Assembly: GCA_029266615.1 (NCBI GenBank)
Contig: JAQSWN010000122.1
Span: forward strand, 1 to 35,856
Reading direction: 5' to 3'
Source: Polyangiaceae bacterium
GTDB lineage: Bacteria; Myxococcota_A; Polyangia; Polyangiales; Polyangiaceae
Length of the DNA stretch: 35,856 bases
Positions 16,823-27,043 of this stretch are shown here, piece after piece. Positions within the stretch are counted from its first letter, which is position 1; every line of letters begins with the position of its first letter. The position numbers were made by a program, and so were the translations under genes. The notes under the pieces were generated by a model, which worked only from the letters and a program-made list of their open reading frames with translations, was not told the DNA's origin and did not search any database.

Positions 16823-18289
16823 TTACTTCGCAACGCGCACGAGGGTGGAGGCTCCAAATCCCGACCCCGCAGCAAAATAGAGGTAGTGGTCATCGACGTG
16901 GAAGATGGAGGTCGCCTGGGCGTCGTGGGCGGGCACCGCGGGCGAGAGCTGCTGCGGTGTTCCTCCGCACAGCGGTACGCGATAGAGCGCGTCGGCTTGT
17001 TTGAAATAGGCGTACTTCTCGTCGGTTATCAGACCTTCGGGTAGGTTGAGCCCGGTCGCTACGTCCTCGGCCTCGGCCCCCTGATCGTCCGCTTTGAAAC
17101 GGCGTAGCTTGCCGTTCGGAGACGCCTGCTTGTGCGTCCAATAGACGTAGTCGCCTTGACGCTTCATGAAGGCGCCCGCGGTCGCCACCGCGATCAGCTC
17201 CGTCTCGGCCACCGTCGCGCCTGCGACCGGAGCGCGGTACACGCTGACCGTGCTCTGCGCGGTCCGCTGCTCGAGCCAAAGCAGGTGCTGGTCGAAGACC
17301 TGCAGGCTGGAGCTGAGCCCGAGGCCGCTCACGACCACCGTCGAGCTCGTCTCGGTCTTGGCCCGCTTCTCGATCGTCGAAGGTTGCACGCTCCCGGCGC
17401 CCGTGTGCGTGTTGTGATTCCACCAAAAAGTGTCGCCGATCAACCGCAGATCGTCGAAGCGCTGGTTGTTCTCGAAAGTGTACGCGACGCTCACGTCCGC
17501 CGGGCCCGTCGCGCCCAGCGGGAACCGGTACAGGTGACTCGGGCTCTCCTGCAAGCCGAATAGCACGTCGTTGCCGTCCACCAGGATGCCGCGCATCGCG
17601 ACGACGCGCACGTTGTTGTAAGCCTTGATCTGAGTACCAAGCACGTCCGCGCCCGGTTCCAGCGGAGCGCTACGCACCTCCGACAAGTCATTGTTGCCCC
17701 AGCACGTGATCATGTACGCGGTGGTGGCGGTGAACGCGCCCGAGCAAAAATTCGATGACACGTTCGGATCCAGAATCACGGTGGGTCCGCACAGCCCGCT
17801 CGTACACTGCGCGGCTGCGCCGCAGACGCGATCGCACCGGCCGCAATTACTCTCGTCACTCGTCACGTCTGTCTCGCAGTCAGTGGCATCGCCGTCGCAG
17901 TCGGCGGTGCCAGCCGGGCACGACGTCCCCGGCGGTTCCACGAGGCACGCTTCGCTCACCGAGCCGCCTGCACCGCCGGCGCCGCCGGTTGACTCCGAGC
18001 CTCCTGGCCCTGCACCGGCGAGCGAGGTCGGCGTGCCCCCCTCGCCGTCCACGCCACCGCTGCTCGTGCCAGCAGACCCCGCGACGGCGTCTTCACCGGC
18101 GTTCGCCGCTGTGCCTTCACCTGCATCCGACTTGCCGCCGCCCGCGCTCGGCACACCCCCCTCGCCACCGTTCGGATAGTTAGTGCCTGGCAGCTTCTTG
18201 CTGCCGTCGTCCGAGCCGCAAGCCGCCACTCCCACGGTGAGCCCGAAAGCAACCAACGATCCCGTTCGCCACCAAACCAGCGCGCGCAT
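16823..18289 (-). CDS. Cys-rich plus propeller-like lipoprotein, unknown function
   Basis: 488 aa. Signal peptide with lipobox GVAACG, a Gly/Ser/Ala/Glu linker to about residue 105, then a compact Cys module (SCPAGTADCDGDATDC through NCGRCDRVCG, ending CTSGLCG). Such modules are common in myxobacterial surface proteins. The remaining 300 residues alternate short strands of the type DDLRLIGDTFWWN, YVYWTHKQ, YAYFKQADALYRVPL and HYLYFAAG, which looks like a beta-propeller with repeated aromatic/Leu-Tyr-Arg-Val blades. A binding role is likely; no catalytic motif is seen. Downstream of the GH5 gene on the same strand, with a small hairpin between them. Confidence 0.75.
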   Translation of the reverse strand: MRALVWWRTGSLVAFGLTVGVAACGSDDGSKKLPGTNYPNGGEGGVPSAGGGKSDAGEGTAANAGEDAVAGSAGTSSGGVDGEGGTPTSLAGAGPGGSESTGGAGGAGGSVSEACLVEPPGTSCPAGTADCDGDATDCETDVTSDESNCGRCDRVCGAAAQCTSGLCGPTVILDPNVSSNFCSGAFTATTAYMITCWGNNDLSEVRSAPLEPGADVLGTQIKAYNNVRVVAMRGILVDGNDVLFGLQESPSHLYRFPLGATGPADVSVAYTFENNQRFDDLRLIGDTFWWNHNTHTGAGSVQPSTIEKRAKTETSSTVVVSGLGLSSSLQVFDQHLLWLEQRTAQSTVSVYRAPVAGATVAETELIAVATAGAFMKRQGDYVYWTHKQASPNGKLRRFKADDQGAEAEDVATGLNLPEGLITDEKYAYFKQADALYRVPLCGGTPQQLSPAVPAHDAQATSIFHVDDHYLYFAAGSGFGASTLVRVAK

Positions 18290-18324
18290 GGCCCGCCATT
18301 ATGAGGCCCTCGCACCGACGCCAC

Positions 18325-18344
18325 CATAGGTCGAAAGGCCTATG
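18325..18344 (-). terminator. Hairpin between the GH5 and propeller lipoprotein genes
   Basis: 6-bp perfect stem CATAGG / CCTATG with an 8-nt loop, 26 bp after the GH5 stop on the minus strand. No T-run, so terminator function is uncertain. Confidence 0.4.
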
Positions 18345-18369
18345 CCTGCCCGGCGCCGCGCGGGCCGCG

Positions 18370-19839
18370 TCACCGAGAGAACGCAGTCAGCTCTGCAAGC
18401 ACGCTCGCGTTGTCCATCGGCGAAAGAAACGTCGAGGGTTGGCCTTTGAAGTAGCTCGTGAACACGCTCTCGAAGCCGTTCTTTTGCGCTACGGCCAGGA
18501 TCGTAGGCTGCAGCGTCTCTCCGTCCTGCGTGGTCGTCACGTAGGAGTCGTGGGTCACGAACTGACCGATCAGGCCAAAGGCCGTACTCGCCGGTACATA
18601 CGGATCGAGCGCGGACTTGTAAGTGAAGTAGAGGGCGGAGATCGAGTTGGCGCGCAGCCGCTCGTGCACCACTTGGATCCATTCGAGTCGCTTCTCTGCC
18701 GTCTGCTGACGGTTGACGCCGTACTCGGTGATGATCAGAGGCGCGCTGGCGAATTGCTCGCGTTCAGCCACCTTCGCATCGATGGCGCTCTCGACGGTGC
18801 GACGGCTGAAGGACGTGGCGCCCGCGCTCGTGTACTCGAAAGGGTCATACAGGTGGAACACGTACGCGATGTTGGTTCCGGTGACGGGCACGAAGTGGCG
18901 GTCCCAAATAACGCCCTGCTCGCCGCTATCCACGACCGGTTGCTGCGTCACGCCGTCGTAGTAAGTTTCTCCCGGGTTGGCTTCGCGGCTGTTGTACTCG
19001 GGTACGAAAATCACATGCTTCTGATCCACCTCACGGATCGCATCGCAGAGCGCTTGGTACTTGGCCCGGTAGCTCGTCAGTCCGCCGTCCGCATCCGAGG
19101 GCAAGCGCGGTTCGTTGATGAGCTCGTATCCTGCCACCTCGGGCAAATCTGCCAGCTTCTCGGCCACCGTCTTCCACATGCGTAGCGTGGCCGCGAAGTA
19201 GCTCGGGTCTTCGAAGATGGAGAGCTCGCGCTCAGGCGCCGGCTTCAGACGCTCGAAGCCATCGCTCTGATTGTCCAGGCCGATCGGCATCGCTAGGTTG
19301 ACGATCATGTACATGCCGAGCGTACCGAGGCGCTGCGCGTGGGCACGCAGGAGCGCTAAGTTTTGAGCTTGTCGCGGGTTTTCTGGGGCAAACAGCTCGT
19401 AGTTGATGTCGTAGCGGACTGCGTGCAGCGAAAGACCCTGCAAAATGCGGAAGTCTTCGTCGCCCAGAGCCCACGGGTATTGCGCTTCCGGTCGCACCAG
19501 CGGGTCTTTGTTGGCTGCTGCGAGCGCGTCGGACGCGCCCGAGACCCATTGACCCCAGCTTTGATTGGCGAGGCCAAGTCCAGTCAATCGCACGGGCACG
19601 GACTCATCGGTTACGAACGCGTTGCCTTCGGTGTGTAACCAGGGGAGCCCCATCGAACCGGAGGCAGCTCCGCCGAGCGAGCTGTCGCCCGCGGCCCCGC
19701 CGTTTCCCGCAGCTCCTGCCGAATCGGCCGGCGCGCTTCCAGCTGTGGTGGGCGACTTGGAGCTGCTGGCGCAGCCCAACTGAGCGGCAACGACCAACGA
19801 ATACAGGAATTTTCGGCGGCGCTCGGCGCGGTAGAACAT
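18370..19839 (-). CDS. GH5-family glycoside hydrolase lipoprotein (cellulase/mannanase-like)
   Basis: 489 aa. Lipobox AAQLGC (Cys23) and a short Ala/Gly/Ser linker, then a TIM-barrel GH5 domain. Acid/base Glu243 lies in YELINEPRLP and nucleophile Glu372 in IITEYGVN. His329 in YVFHLYDPF and the early HAVRYDINYELF fit the fold. The family retains the anomeric configuration and cleaves beta-glucans, beta-mannans or related glycosides; the subfamily and substrate cannot be assigned by eye (endoglycoceramidase-like members also share this layout). Lipid anchoring suggests surface attachment. An AraC-type regulator gene lies directly upstream on the same strand (92-bp gap) and may control it. Confidence 0.85.
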   Translation of the reverse strand: MFYRAERRRKFLYSLVVAAQLGCASSSKSPTTAGSAPADSAGAAGNGGAAGDSSLGGAASGSMGLPWLHTEGNAFVTDESVPVRLTGLGLANQSWGQWVSGASDALAAANKDPLVRPEAQYPWALGDEDFRILQGLSLHAVRYDINYELFAPENPRQAQNLALLRAHAQRLGTLGMYMIVNLAMPIGLDNQSDGFERLKPAPERELSIFEDPSYFAATLRMWKTVAEKLADLPEVAGYELINEPRLPSDADGGLTSYRAKYQALCDAIREVDQKHVIFVPEYNSREANPGETYYDGVTQQPVVDSGEQGVIWDRHFVPVTGTNIAYVFHLYDPFEYTSAGATSFSRRTVESAIDAKVAEREQFASAPLIITEYGVNRQQTAEKRLEWIQVVHERLRANSISALYFTYKSALDPYVPASTAFGLIGQFVTHDSYVTTTQDGETLQPTILAVAQKNGFESVFTSYFKGQPSTFLSPMDNASVLAELTAFSR

Positions 19840-19911
19840 GAATTCAGGCTACTGGGCGGGCCTGTCTGGGGCTTCGCATTTTGTGATCCGGGATGGCGAC
19901 GCCTCACTTTC

Positions 19912-19928
19912 CGCGAGCGGCCCTCGCG
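19912..19928 (-). terminator. Hairpin after the AraC-type regulator gene
   Basis: Perfect 6-bp stem CGCGAG / CTCGCG with a 5-nt loop, just past the regulator stop at 19932 and upstream of the GH5 gene. No T-run. Confidence 0.35.
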
Positions 19929-19931
19929 AGC

Positions 19932-20843
19932 TCAGATGAGCTGAATACGCTCGCCGAGCGGGATGCTCCGACGCATGGCGGCGCGGCGTACCTCGAGCGA
20001 AGCAAAAGCGGAGGGACTGTCCCCGGTTTGCTCCTTCAGGATCCGGTGACATTGCGAATAGCTGCCAAACCCCGCATCGAGCGCCGCGCTGAGGAGGTTG
20101 TTTCGCCCTTCGTCGATCGCGCGCAGAAACCGGCCGAGCCGCAGGCGATTCCGGTACTCGGGGAGAGAAATGCCGAGCTCGTCGGCGAACTTTCTGCTCA
20201 GGGCCTCGGGACCCAGACCGGCGCGGCGCGCCAACTCCTCGCGCCCGAGGCGTGGGTCGAGGAGCAAGTGTCGTAAGCTCTTTTGGACCGCCACGTGAAC
20301 GGAGGCACGTTGACTCTGGCTCGCGCGCCCCGCGCTGAGCGCTAGCCTGAGCAGGCGGAGCAACAGCTCGTCCCGCTCCGCTTCGTAGGGACCTGCGAAG
20401 GCGGTGCGGCAAATCTCGCTGAGCTGGTCGCAAACGTCAGCGTCCACTTCGCGCACCTGATCGGCCACCGTCGGCAGCGCGCCGGAGCGGGCAGACCGCT
20501 GCTGCGCCTCCACGAACCAAGGCTTGAAGGCCGCAATCCACATCTGGAAGTCTGGGCTCGCGGCTTCGAGCAGGTGGTCTTGCCCGGGCAGAAACCAGAG
20601 CAACGTGCCGGGGTGAACGAGGATGCGTCGGGTACCGACCGCGAACCTCGCGACACCGCGGGTTCCGAGATTGAACTCCAGCTCGTCGTGGTGGTGCCTT
20701 GGTCGGACGATACCGCGTGAGTCGAAGCCGAAGATCTGCCCGCCACGCTTGGGCGTGACCGGCATCTCCACGAACGTCGATCCATTCGGCATCTCGCTCG
20801 GTTTTACGGCGCCAGGCACCGTCGTCGCTGAAAGCGCGCGCAT
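19932..20843 (-). CDS. AraC/XylS-family transcriptional regulator
   Basis: The N-terminal half is a cupin sensor domain (RPRHHHDELEFNLGTRG, then ILVHPGTLLWFLPGQDHLL). The C-terminal half carries the two helix-turn-helix motifs of AraC proteins (REELARRAGLGPEALSRKFA and AALDAGFGSYSQCHRIL). I start at ATG 20843 (303 aa); ATG 20792 is an equally possible start, while the frame open to 20996 adds a Pro/Arg-rich stretch with no domain. Neither start has a good Shine-Dalgarno. AraC proteins often regulate sugar or polymer use, and this one sits next to a GH5 gene downstream and is divergent from the kinase operon, so either may be its target. Confidence 0.85.
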   Translation of the reverse strand: MRALSATTVPGAVKPSEMPNGSTFVEMPVTPKRGGQIFGFDSRGIVRPRHHHDELEFNLGTRGVARFAVGTRRILVHPGTLLWFLPGQDHLLEAASPDFQMWIAAFKPWFVEAQQRSARSGALPTVADQVREVDADVCDQLSEICRTAFAGPYEAERDELLLRLLRLALSAGRASQSQRASVHVAVQKSLRHLLLDPRLGREELARRAGLGPEALSRKFADELGISLPEYRNRLRLGRFLRAIDEGRNNLLSAALDAGFGSYSQCHRILKEQTGDSPSAFASLEVRRAAMRRSIPLGERIQLI

Positions 20844-21082
20844 GAGGGCGCCGGGGAGCCGTTCGCAGGGCTCGCGGGTCGGAACCCGGACATACGCACC
20901 GCTGAACAGCACAACGCAACTGCGACAGAGCGGTGACCGTGGACCCGGTGGACAGGAAGGCAATGGGACCTGCCGCGAGTCCCTGCCTGCGTTCACCGCG
21001 TTTCGGTCGCGGGGCGCTTTTCGCTTTGTCCCGGCGACGAGTGTGGGATCGGTTGCAGGTGTCGGGGCTGCGGGATAGGGTG

Positions 21083-21097
21083 CCCCACCACGTGGGG
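21083..21097 (+). promoter_or_regulatory. Leader hairpin ahead of the Ser/Thr kinase operon
   Basis: CCCCAC CAC GTGGGG, a perfect 6-bp stem with a 3-nt loop, 24 bp before the GTG start. A purine-rich stretch (GGGGGG) follows at about 8 bp from the start and serves as ribosome-binding site. The hairpin may influence initiation. Confidence 0.35.
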
Positions 21098-21121
21098 GCT
21101 GTCTCCTTGCGGGGGGTAAAC

Positions 21122-22590
<1,469 letters not shown>

Positions 22591-22594
<4 letters not shown>

Positions 22595-23580
22595 ACCTTC
22601 GACTATCGGCCGCCCTCGGGGCGTTCACACTGACCAGCGTCGTCGCTGGCTCTGCCGCGGCGCAAACCGATGCCAACGCGCGGGCGCTCGCCGTTCAACT
22701 CTTCGATGAAGCAGAAGCGCTGTTCAGCAAGGGCAAGGTAGCTGATGCATGCCCAAAGTACGCCGAGAGCTACCGGGTCGATCCTCAGATCGGCGTACTG
22801 GTCTACCTAGCCGAGTGCTACGAAAAGAACGGCCAGCTCGCGAGCGCTTGGGGCAGCTTCCGCGAAGCCGAAGAGATGGCACGCCGCCGCGGCGACCCGC
22901 GAGCAGACAGCGCGCGCAAGCAAGCCGCAGCCCTCGAGCCGCGCCTCAGCTTCTTGGTGGTGACGGTACCCGAGTCGTCCAGGGTGCCGGGGCTGGAGGT
23001 CCTGCGTGGAGGCGTACCCATACCGCAAGTGATCTGGGGATCGCGCGCCGCGCTGGATCCGGGGCGCTACCGTATTCAAGCCCGGGCGCCCGGCTACCGA
23101 CCTTGGCAAACGGACGTCGTCATCGAAGGAGTCGGCGCGCCGGCTGCGCTCTCCGTACCCGCGCTCGTCGCCGAGCCGAAGCCGGCCAAGCCGCTCTCGC
23201 TCGGAAGCGAAGACGTTGGCTCGGGAGCTAGCTCACGACGCATCGCCGCGATTGCCGTGGGCGGCGTGGGCTTGGTCGGTGTGGGCGTCGGCGGCTTCTT
23301 TGGGCTCAGCGCGCAGTCCGACTTGAGCGATTCGGAGCCGCTCTGCAACGAGGCCAACTTCTGCACCCCTCGTGGCGCGGAGCTGCGTGAGGGCGTCAAG
23401 AGTAAGGCGCTGGTGGCAACGGTAGCAACGAGCGTGGGCGCCGCGGCTCTGGTGACTGCGGTCGTGCTGTGGTTCACGGCGCCGAGCGCGCAGGAGTCGC
23501 GAACGGCAAAATCGAGCTCGCGCTGGGCCGTCGCGCCACGTCGCGAAGGCTGGGGAATGGAGCTGACCGGTGCATTCTGA
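22591..23580 (+). CDS. Exported TPR/PEGA-like protein with two membrane segments
   Basis: 329 aa. Signal peptide (LSAALGAFTLTSVVAGSAAAQ), then helical TPR-type repeats (LFDEAEALFSKGKVADACPK, LVYLAECYEKNGQLASAWGS) to about residue 115. Next is a beta-sandwich resembling PEGA domains (RYRIQARAPGYRPWQTDVVI), then two glycine-rich membrane helices (about 218-241 and 273-295). This architecture is frequent beside Ser/Thr kinases in myxobacteria and probably scaffolds partners in the periplasm or inner membrane; the function is not established. It starts within the stop of the kinase (ATGA) and overlaps the following gene by 11 bp, so all three should be made in fixed ratio. Confidence 0.78.
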
Positions 23581-25645
23581 TTCGCGAAGAACGTTGGCCG
23601 GGCGGCTGCTAAATACGTCGCTTTCGGTCTTGGCCATCATTGGTTGCGCGCAGTTGCTCGGCGTCGAAGACAGCCGAACGCAGGGCCTCTGCGAGTCAGC
23701 GGCCGAGTGCGCGCCGAGCTACGATTGTCTTCAAGGCGTCTGTCGCGATCGCTGCGCGAGCGATGCGGAGTGCGGGGAGGGCGCGCGCTGCCTCCGCGCG
23801 ATCGGCACCAGCGCCTGCATCCCGTCGAACGAGGGCTGCGGCTCCGGCTGCCCCGAGGGCACGGCGTGCACGGGCGGCGTTTGTCGGACCGAGTGCGACG
23901 CCGCCAACGAATGCGCGGGCGGCCAAGCTTGTGAGGGCGGCGTCTGCGTCGGCACGGATCCCGTGCACGAGGGGCCGAGCGGCGGTTCCGGTGGCACGCC
24001 GAGCATCGGTGGCTCAGGTGGCTCAGGTGGCTCAGGTGGCAGCTCCGGCACTGCGGGCACGGCCAACATGGCGGGCACGGGCGGCGCCAACGACGAGCCG
24101 GTCGTTATCTGCTCACCCGGGCAGGCTGTGTGCGTCGAAAACATTCCCACCAGCTGCAACGAAGACGGCGACGGCTACGTGGCAGGCGGCGACGCCTGCA
24201 CGAACGATAAAGTTTGCGTCGCCGGCATCTGCGAGATGCAGGAGTGCGCTCCGAACGTGAGCTTTTGCTCGGCAGGCACGCTGCGCAGGTGCGCCGACAA
24301 TGGCCTATCCTCCGAGCAGGTGGAGGTTTGCGGCGCAGGTAAGTTCTGCGACGTCGCCACCGCGTCTTGCAAGACGGGCGTCTGCGCTCCCGATGAGCCG
24401 ACGTGCGACGGTCAGCGCGCGACCAAGTGCAATGCGGCGGGCTCGGGCTACGAAGCGGGCGGCGAGACCTGCGGCCCCGGTACGACTTGTGACGCAGGAG
24501 TCTGCGTCGAGCACGTGTGCGCGCCGAGCGCATCGTTCTGCCAGGGGCAAGACGTCAAGACTTGCGCCGCCAATGGGCTGAGCTCGACCATCACCGACAC
24601 GTGTCAGCACCAGATCTGCGTGGAAGCGGGGGCCACCGCGAGTTGCCAAGGCGCGTGCGGTCCCGGGGATTCCTCGTGCAACTCCGCGAAAACGCGGGTG
24701 CAAGCTTGCGATCCCGCCACCGGCACCTACAAAGACTCGACGACGTGCACGAACAAGACGTGCGTCGCGGCGCCTCACAGCGCGAGCTGCGAGGGTGAGT
24801 GCGCCCCCGGGCAGACGCAGTGCCAGGGTAACCTGCTCCAAAAGTGCGGCGGTGAAGGCGACTACGACGCTGGCACGGCCTGCGAGGCGTCGAAGCCACT
24901 CTGCTCGGCCGGCGCCTGCGTCGCGCTACCGACGACGTGCAGCAACACGGGGAGCCCCGGCACCGGCTCCGGCACGCTCTCCACCGCGGGCGCTCACCTG
25001 AGCGTCAACCGCGACGGACGCAACTACGTCGTGGTCAACGACGTCGTGGCTCCGGCAACGCAGACCGTGACCGTGAGCGGCACGTCTTTCAAGGTGACCA
25101 GCCAGGCCGGCACCGCCGCAACGAGCGACGCCGTCTTCCTCCCCTCCATTTTCATCGGCTCGAACAACGGTCGCGCGTCGTCGGGCAGCAATCTGCCGAA
25201 GCAGGCGTCGAAGCTGGTGTCTTTACCGACCGCTTGGAGCTGGACCGGGGCCGGCAACGGCGGTTTCGCCCCTTCGTACGTCGTCTGGTTCAGCACGACC
25301 GCCGCGGGTGACGCGGGACAACCTTCCGGTGGGTGGGTGGAAATTTGGCTCGACGACGGGAAAGGCGTGCTCCCCATCGGCAGCAATACGGGACTAACGG
25401 CCTCCCTCGGCGGGCAAGTCTGGAAGGTGTGGGCAGGGAACTCAGCGGGGAAGCCGGTCGTCACTTATGTGGCGAATACACCTAAGTTCGCGCTCGAGCT
25501 GGATCTCAAGCCGTTCATCACGGACGCGCCCAACCGCGCCAATTTTTCGAGCAGCTGGTACATCACCAACGTCTTTGCCGGCTTTCAGGTGTGGAATGCC
25601 AGCTCCGGGTACGAAACGAAGAACTTCTGCGCGATCGTCAACTGA
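23570..25645 (+). CDS. Lipoprotein with six Cys-rich repeats and a C-terminal GH12-like domain
   Basis: GTG start at 23570 (GGAG ribosome site) inside the previous gene. 691 aa. Lipobox LAIIGC (Cys26). First Cys-rich block about residues 40-125 (EGF-like spacing), then a linker with GGTGGCTCA repeated three times (24008-24040). Next come six tandem repeats of about 45 residues (C-x-P-G-x3-C-x8-C, a middle Cys, two closing Cys), about residues 180-455. The last 230 residues resemble glycoside hydrolase family 12: SIFIGSNNGRASSGSNLPKQ, VWFSTTAAGDAGQPSGG, IWLDDGKGVLPIGSN, SWYITNVFAGFQVWN. The two catalytic Glu positions hold Trp589 and Gln673, though Glu591 lies two residues away. A binding or altered-activity domain is more likely than a standard endoglucanase. 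Confidence 0.72.
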   Translation: MHSDSRRTLAGRLLNTSLSVLAIIGCAQLLGVEDSRTQGLCESAAECAPSYDCLQGVCRDRCASDAECGEGARCLRAIGTSACIPSNEGCGSGCPEGTACTGGVCRTECDAANECAGGQACEGGVCVGTDPVHEGPSGGSGGTPSIGGSGGSGGSGGSSGTAGTANMAGTGGANDEPVVICSPGQAVCVENIPTSCNEDGDGYVAGGDACTNDKVCVAGICEMQECAPNVSFCSAGTLRRCADNGLSSEQVEVCGAGKFCDVATASCKTGVCAPDEPTCDGQRATKCNAAGSGYEAGGETCGPGTTCDAGVCVEHVCAPSASFCQGQDVKTCAANGLSSTITDTCQHQICVEAGATASCQGACGPGDSSCNSAKTRVQACDPATGTYKDSTTCTNKTCVAAPHSASCEGECAPGQTQCQGNLLQKCGGEGDYDAGTACEASKPLCSAGACVALPTTCSNTGSPGTGSGTLSTAGAHLSVNRDGRNYVVVNDVVAPATQTVTVSGTSFKVTSQAGTAATSDAVFLPSIFIGSNNGRASSGSNLPKQASKLVSLPTAWSWTGAGNGGFAPSYVVWFSTTAAGDAGQPSGGWVEIWLDDGKGVLPIGSNTGLTASLGGQVWKVWAGNSAGKPVVTYVANTPKFALELDLKPFITDAPNRANFSSSWYITNVFAGFQVWNASSGYETKNFCAIVN

Positions 25646-25679
25646 CGAGCTCTGCCGACCGAGCCCATCGCGGGGCCGA

Positions 25680-25722
25680 CACGACCTAATTGGCGGCGCG
25701 CGGCCGCGCCGTTATGGTCGTG
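25680..25722. terminator. Bidirectional terminator-like stem-loop between convergent genes
   Basis: Outer 7-bp arms CACGACC (25680-25686) and GGTCGTG (25716-25722) enclose an internal loop and a second 7-bp stem CGGCGCG / CGCGCCG around CGGC (25694-25711). It fills the 105-bp gap between two stops on opposite strands. No T-run, so it may work with Rho or another factor. Confidence 0.6.
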
Positions 25723-25750
25723 GCGAAAGCGGCCTCCAAGATGGCCCGGC

Positions 25751-26992
25751 TTAGTCGTACGCGGCGAGAGGTAAGGTCGCGTAGAAGGCGATGGAGTCAT
25801 TGAAGGCGGCGCTTACGTTGACGGCGTAACCGGTGAACACCTGACCGTCGTCGGACATGTTGTGAGCTTGCAAGACGCGACCTTGCGTGTCACCGCCGTA
25901 CTGCTGAACGAGCGCGGTGATGCTCCGGAAACCGTGCTTCGCGGTCCACACGAGCGTGCCTCCCGACTCGGAAGCGGCCGAAACCAGCACGGCCGCGCCG
26001 GTGCCGCTGATGTCCTGGGGATGGCAGGGGACGGATGGGCACCGGTAGCCGTTGTAGGCGGGCGGCTGCGCGACGGTGATGGAATCTATGACGCTATCCC
26101 TCGAAAGCGACGAGAAGACGACCGTGCCGCCGTCTGCGCTGACCGGCATGTTGGGCACGAAGCCGAAACCAAGCGGCACCTGAACGAGCAGCAGCGTTTT
26201 CCCAGCGCCTTCGTGCCACCTATAAACGTGGAGTGAATCGCTACCGAGTAGGGTTCGGCCGTCTCCGCTGGTGTGGTAGATGACCGAGTTGCGCAGCTCA
26301 TCCAGCCGCTGTACTCCCGTCGCTCGCGTCCAGCGCACCGGATAAGGTCCTGGGTCCGCGATGCTGTCCAGGTTGGCGATGACCACGGACGCATCTGGCG
26401 ACAGTCCGACGGAGGCCGCGCCTTCTTCCTCGTTGCCAAACAAGTACTCCGCACCGGACCCCTCCGCCTCACGAAAGATGCCGATGCCGATGTTGGATCG
26501 CATGATGGCGATGTCGCCCGTGCAGCTGAGCTGCTCGACGGTGGCTGCGATCCCCTCGATGGGAATGAAGCCAATGCCCGCCCGCCACCGCACCGGGGTG
26601 ATGGCGAATGACGCGGACTGGAGCCTGCCCGCAGCCACTCTTCCGTCGCCACTGAGCCGGTCCGGGTAGAAGCGTTGCTCCAGCCCATTGCCCATGAACG
26701 TAAACGTCGCGACTTCTGGCCACGCCACCCCTGCGCAGCCGACCACCCGGTCGTAACCGGGGAGGGGCCCGCCGCCGCTACTTCCGGTCGCACCACCGAT
26801 GGCTCCCGCGCCCGCGCTCCCCGCCGCGCCGCCGGCTCCCGCTGCACTGCCGCCCGCACCGGCGGAGCCCGCATCCGTGCCTGCCGCACCGCCCGCGCCG
26901 CCGCCTTCATGGTGCCCGCCGCACCCCATGAGCGAAGCCAAAACCAACGCGCACACTGCAGCGTCAAAGCGCTTGGAGTCCTTGGTAAACAT
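25751..26992 (-). CDS. HAF-repeat-like (propeller) lipoprotein, unknown function
   Basis: 413 aa. Signal with lipobox ASLMGC (Cys24) and an Ala/Gly/Ser linker to about residue 75. The rest contains repeats of the type LSGDGRVAAGRL with PVRWRAGIGFIPI, LSPDASVVIANL with PVRWTRATGVQRL, TSGDGRTLLGS with YRWHEGAGK, VSADGGTVVFSS and MSDDGQVFTGYA. These resemble the extracellular HAF repeat or propeller blades (G-x-V/L ... W ... G). No enzyme motif is seen; a binding or scaffold role is likely. It is divergent from the CBM2 hydrolase gene and converges on the kinase operon. Lipid anchoring and the linker suggest surface display. Confidence 0.72.
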   Translation of the reverse strand: MFTKDSKRFDAAVCALVLASLMGCGGHHEGGGAGGAAGTDAGSAGAGGSAAGAGGAAGSAGAGAIGGATGSSGGGPLPGYDRVVGCAGVAWPEVATFTFMGNGLEQRFYPDRLSGDGRVAAGRLQSASFAITPVRWRAGIGFIPIEGIAATVEQLSCTGDIAIMRSNIGIGIFREAEGSGAEYLFGNEEEGAASVGLSPDASVVIANLDSIADPGPYPVRWTRATGVQRLDELRNSVIYHTSGDGRTLLGSDSLHVYRWHEGAGKTLLLVQVPLGFGFVPNMPVSADGGTVVFSSLSRDSVIDSITVAQPPAYNGYRCPSVPCHPQDISGTGAAVLVSAASESGGTLVWTAKHGFRSITALVQQYGGDTQGRVLQAHNMSDDGQVFTGYAVNVSAAFNDSIAFYATLPLAAYD

Positions 26993-27043
26993 CGCTCGCC
27001 TCCGCGTCCTCAGCCGATTCTGAATGAGGACTCGAGCCGGAGC

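Noticed and set aside
20844..20996. Upstream extension of the AraC-type regulator
   Set aside because: Pro/Arg-rich residues with no domain, lying in the divergent promoter region of the kinase operon.
24008..24040. 9-bp tandem repeat considered as a CRISPR-like array
   Set aside because: Contiguous with no spacers and in frame, encoding a Gly/Ser linker inside a coding region.
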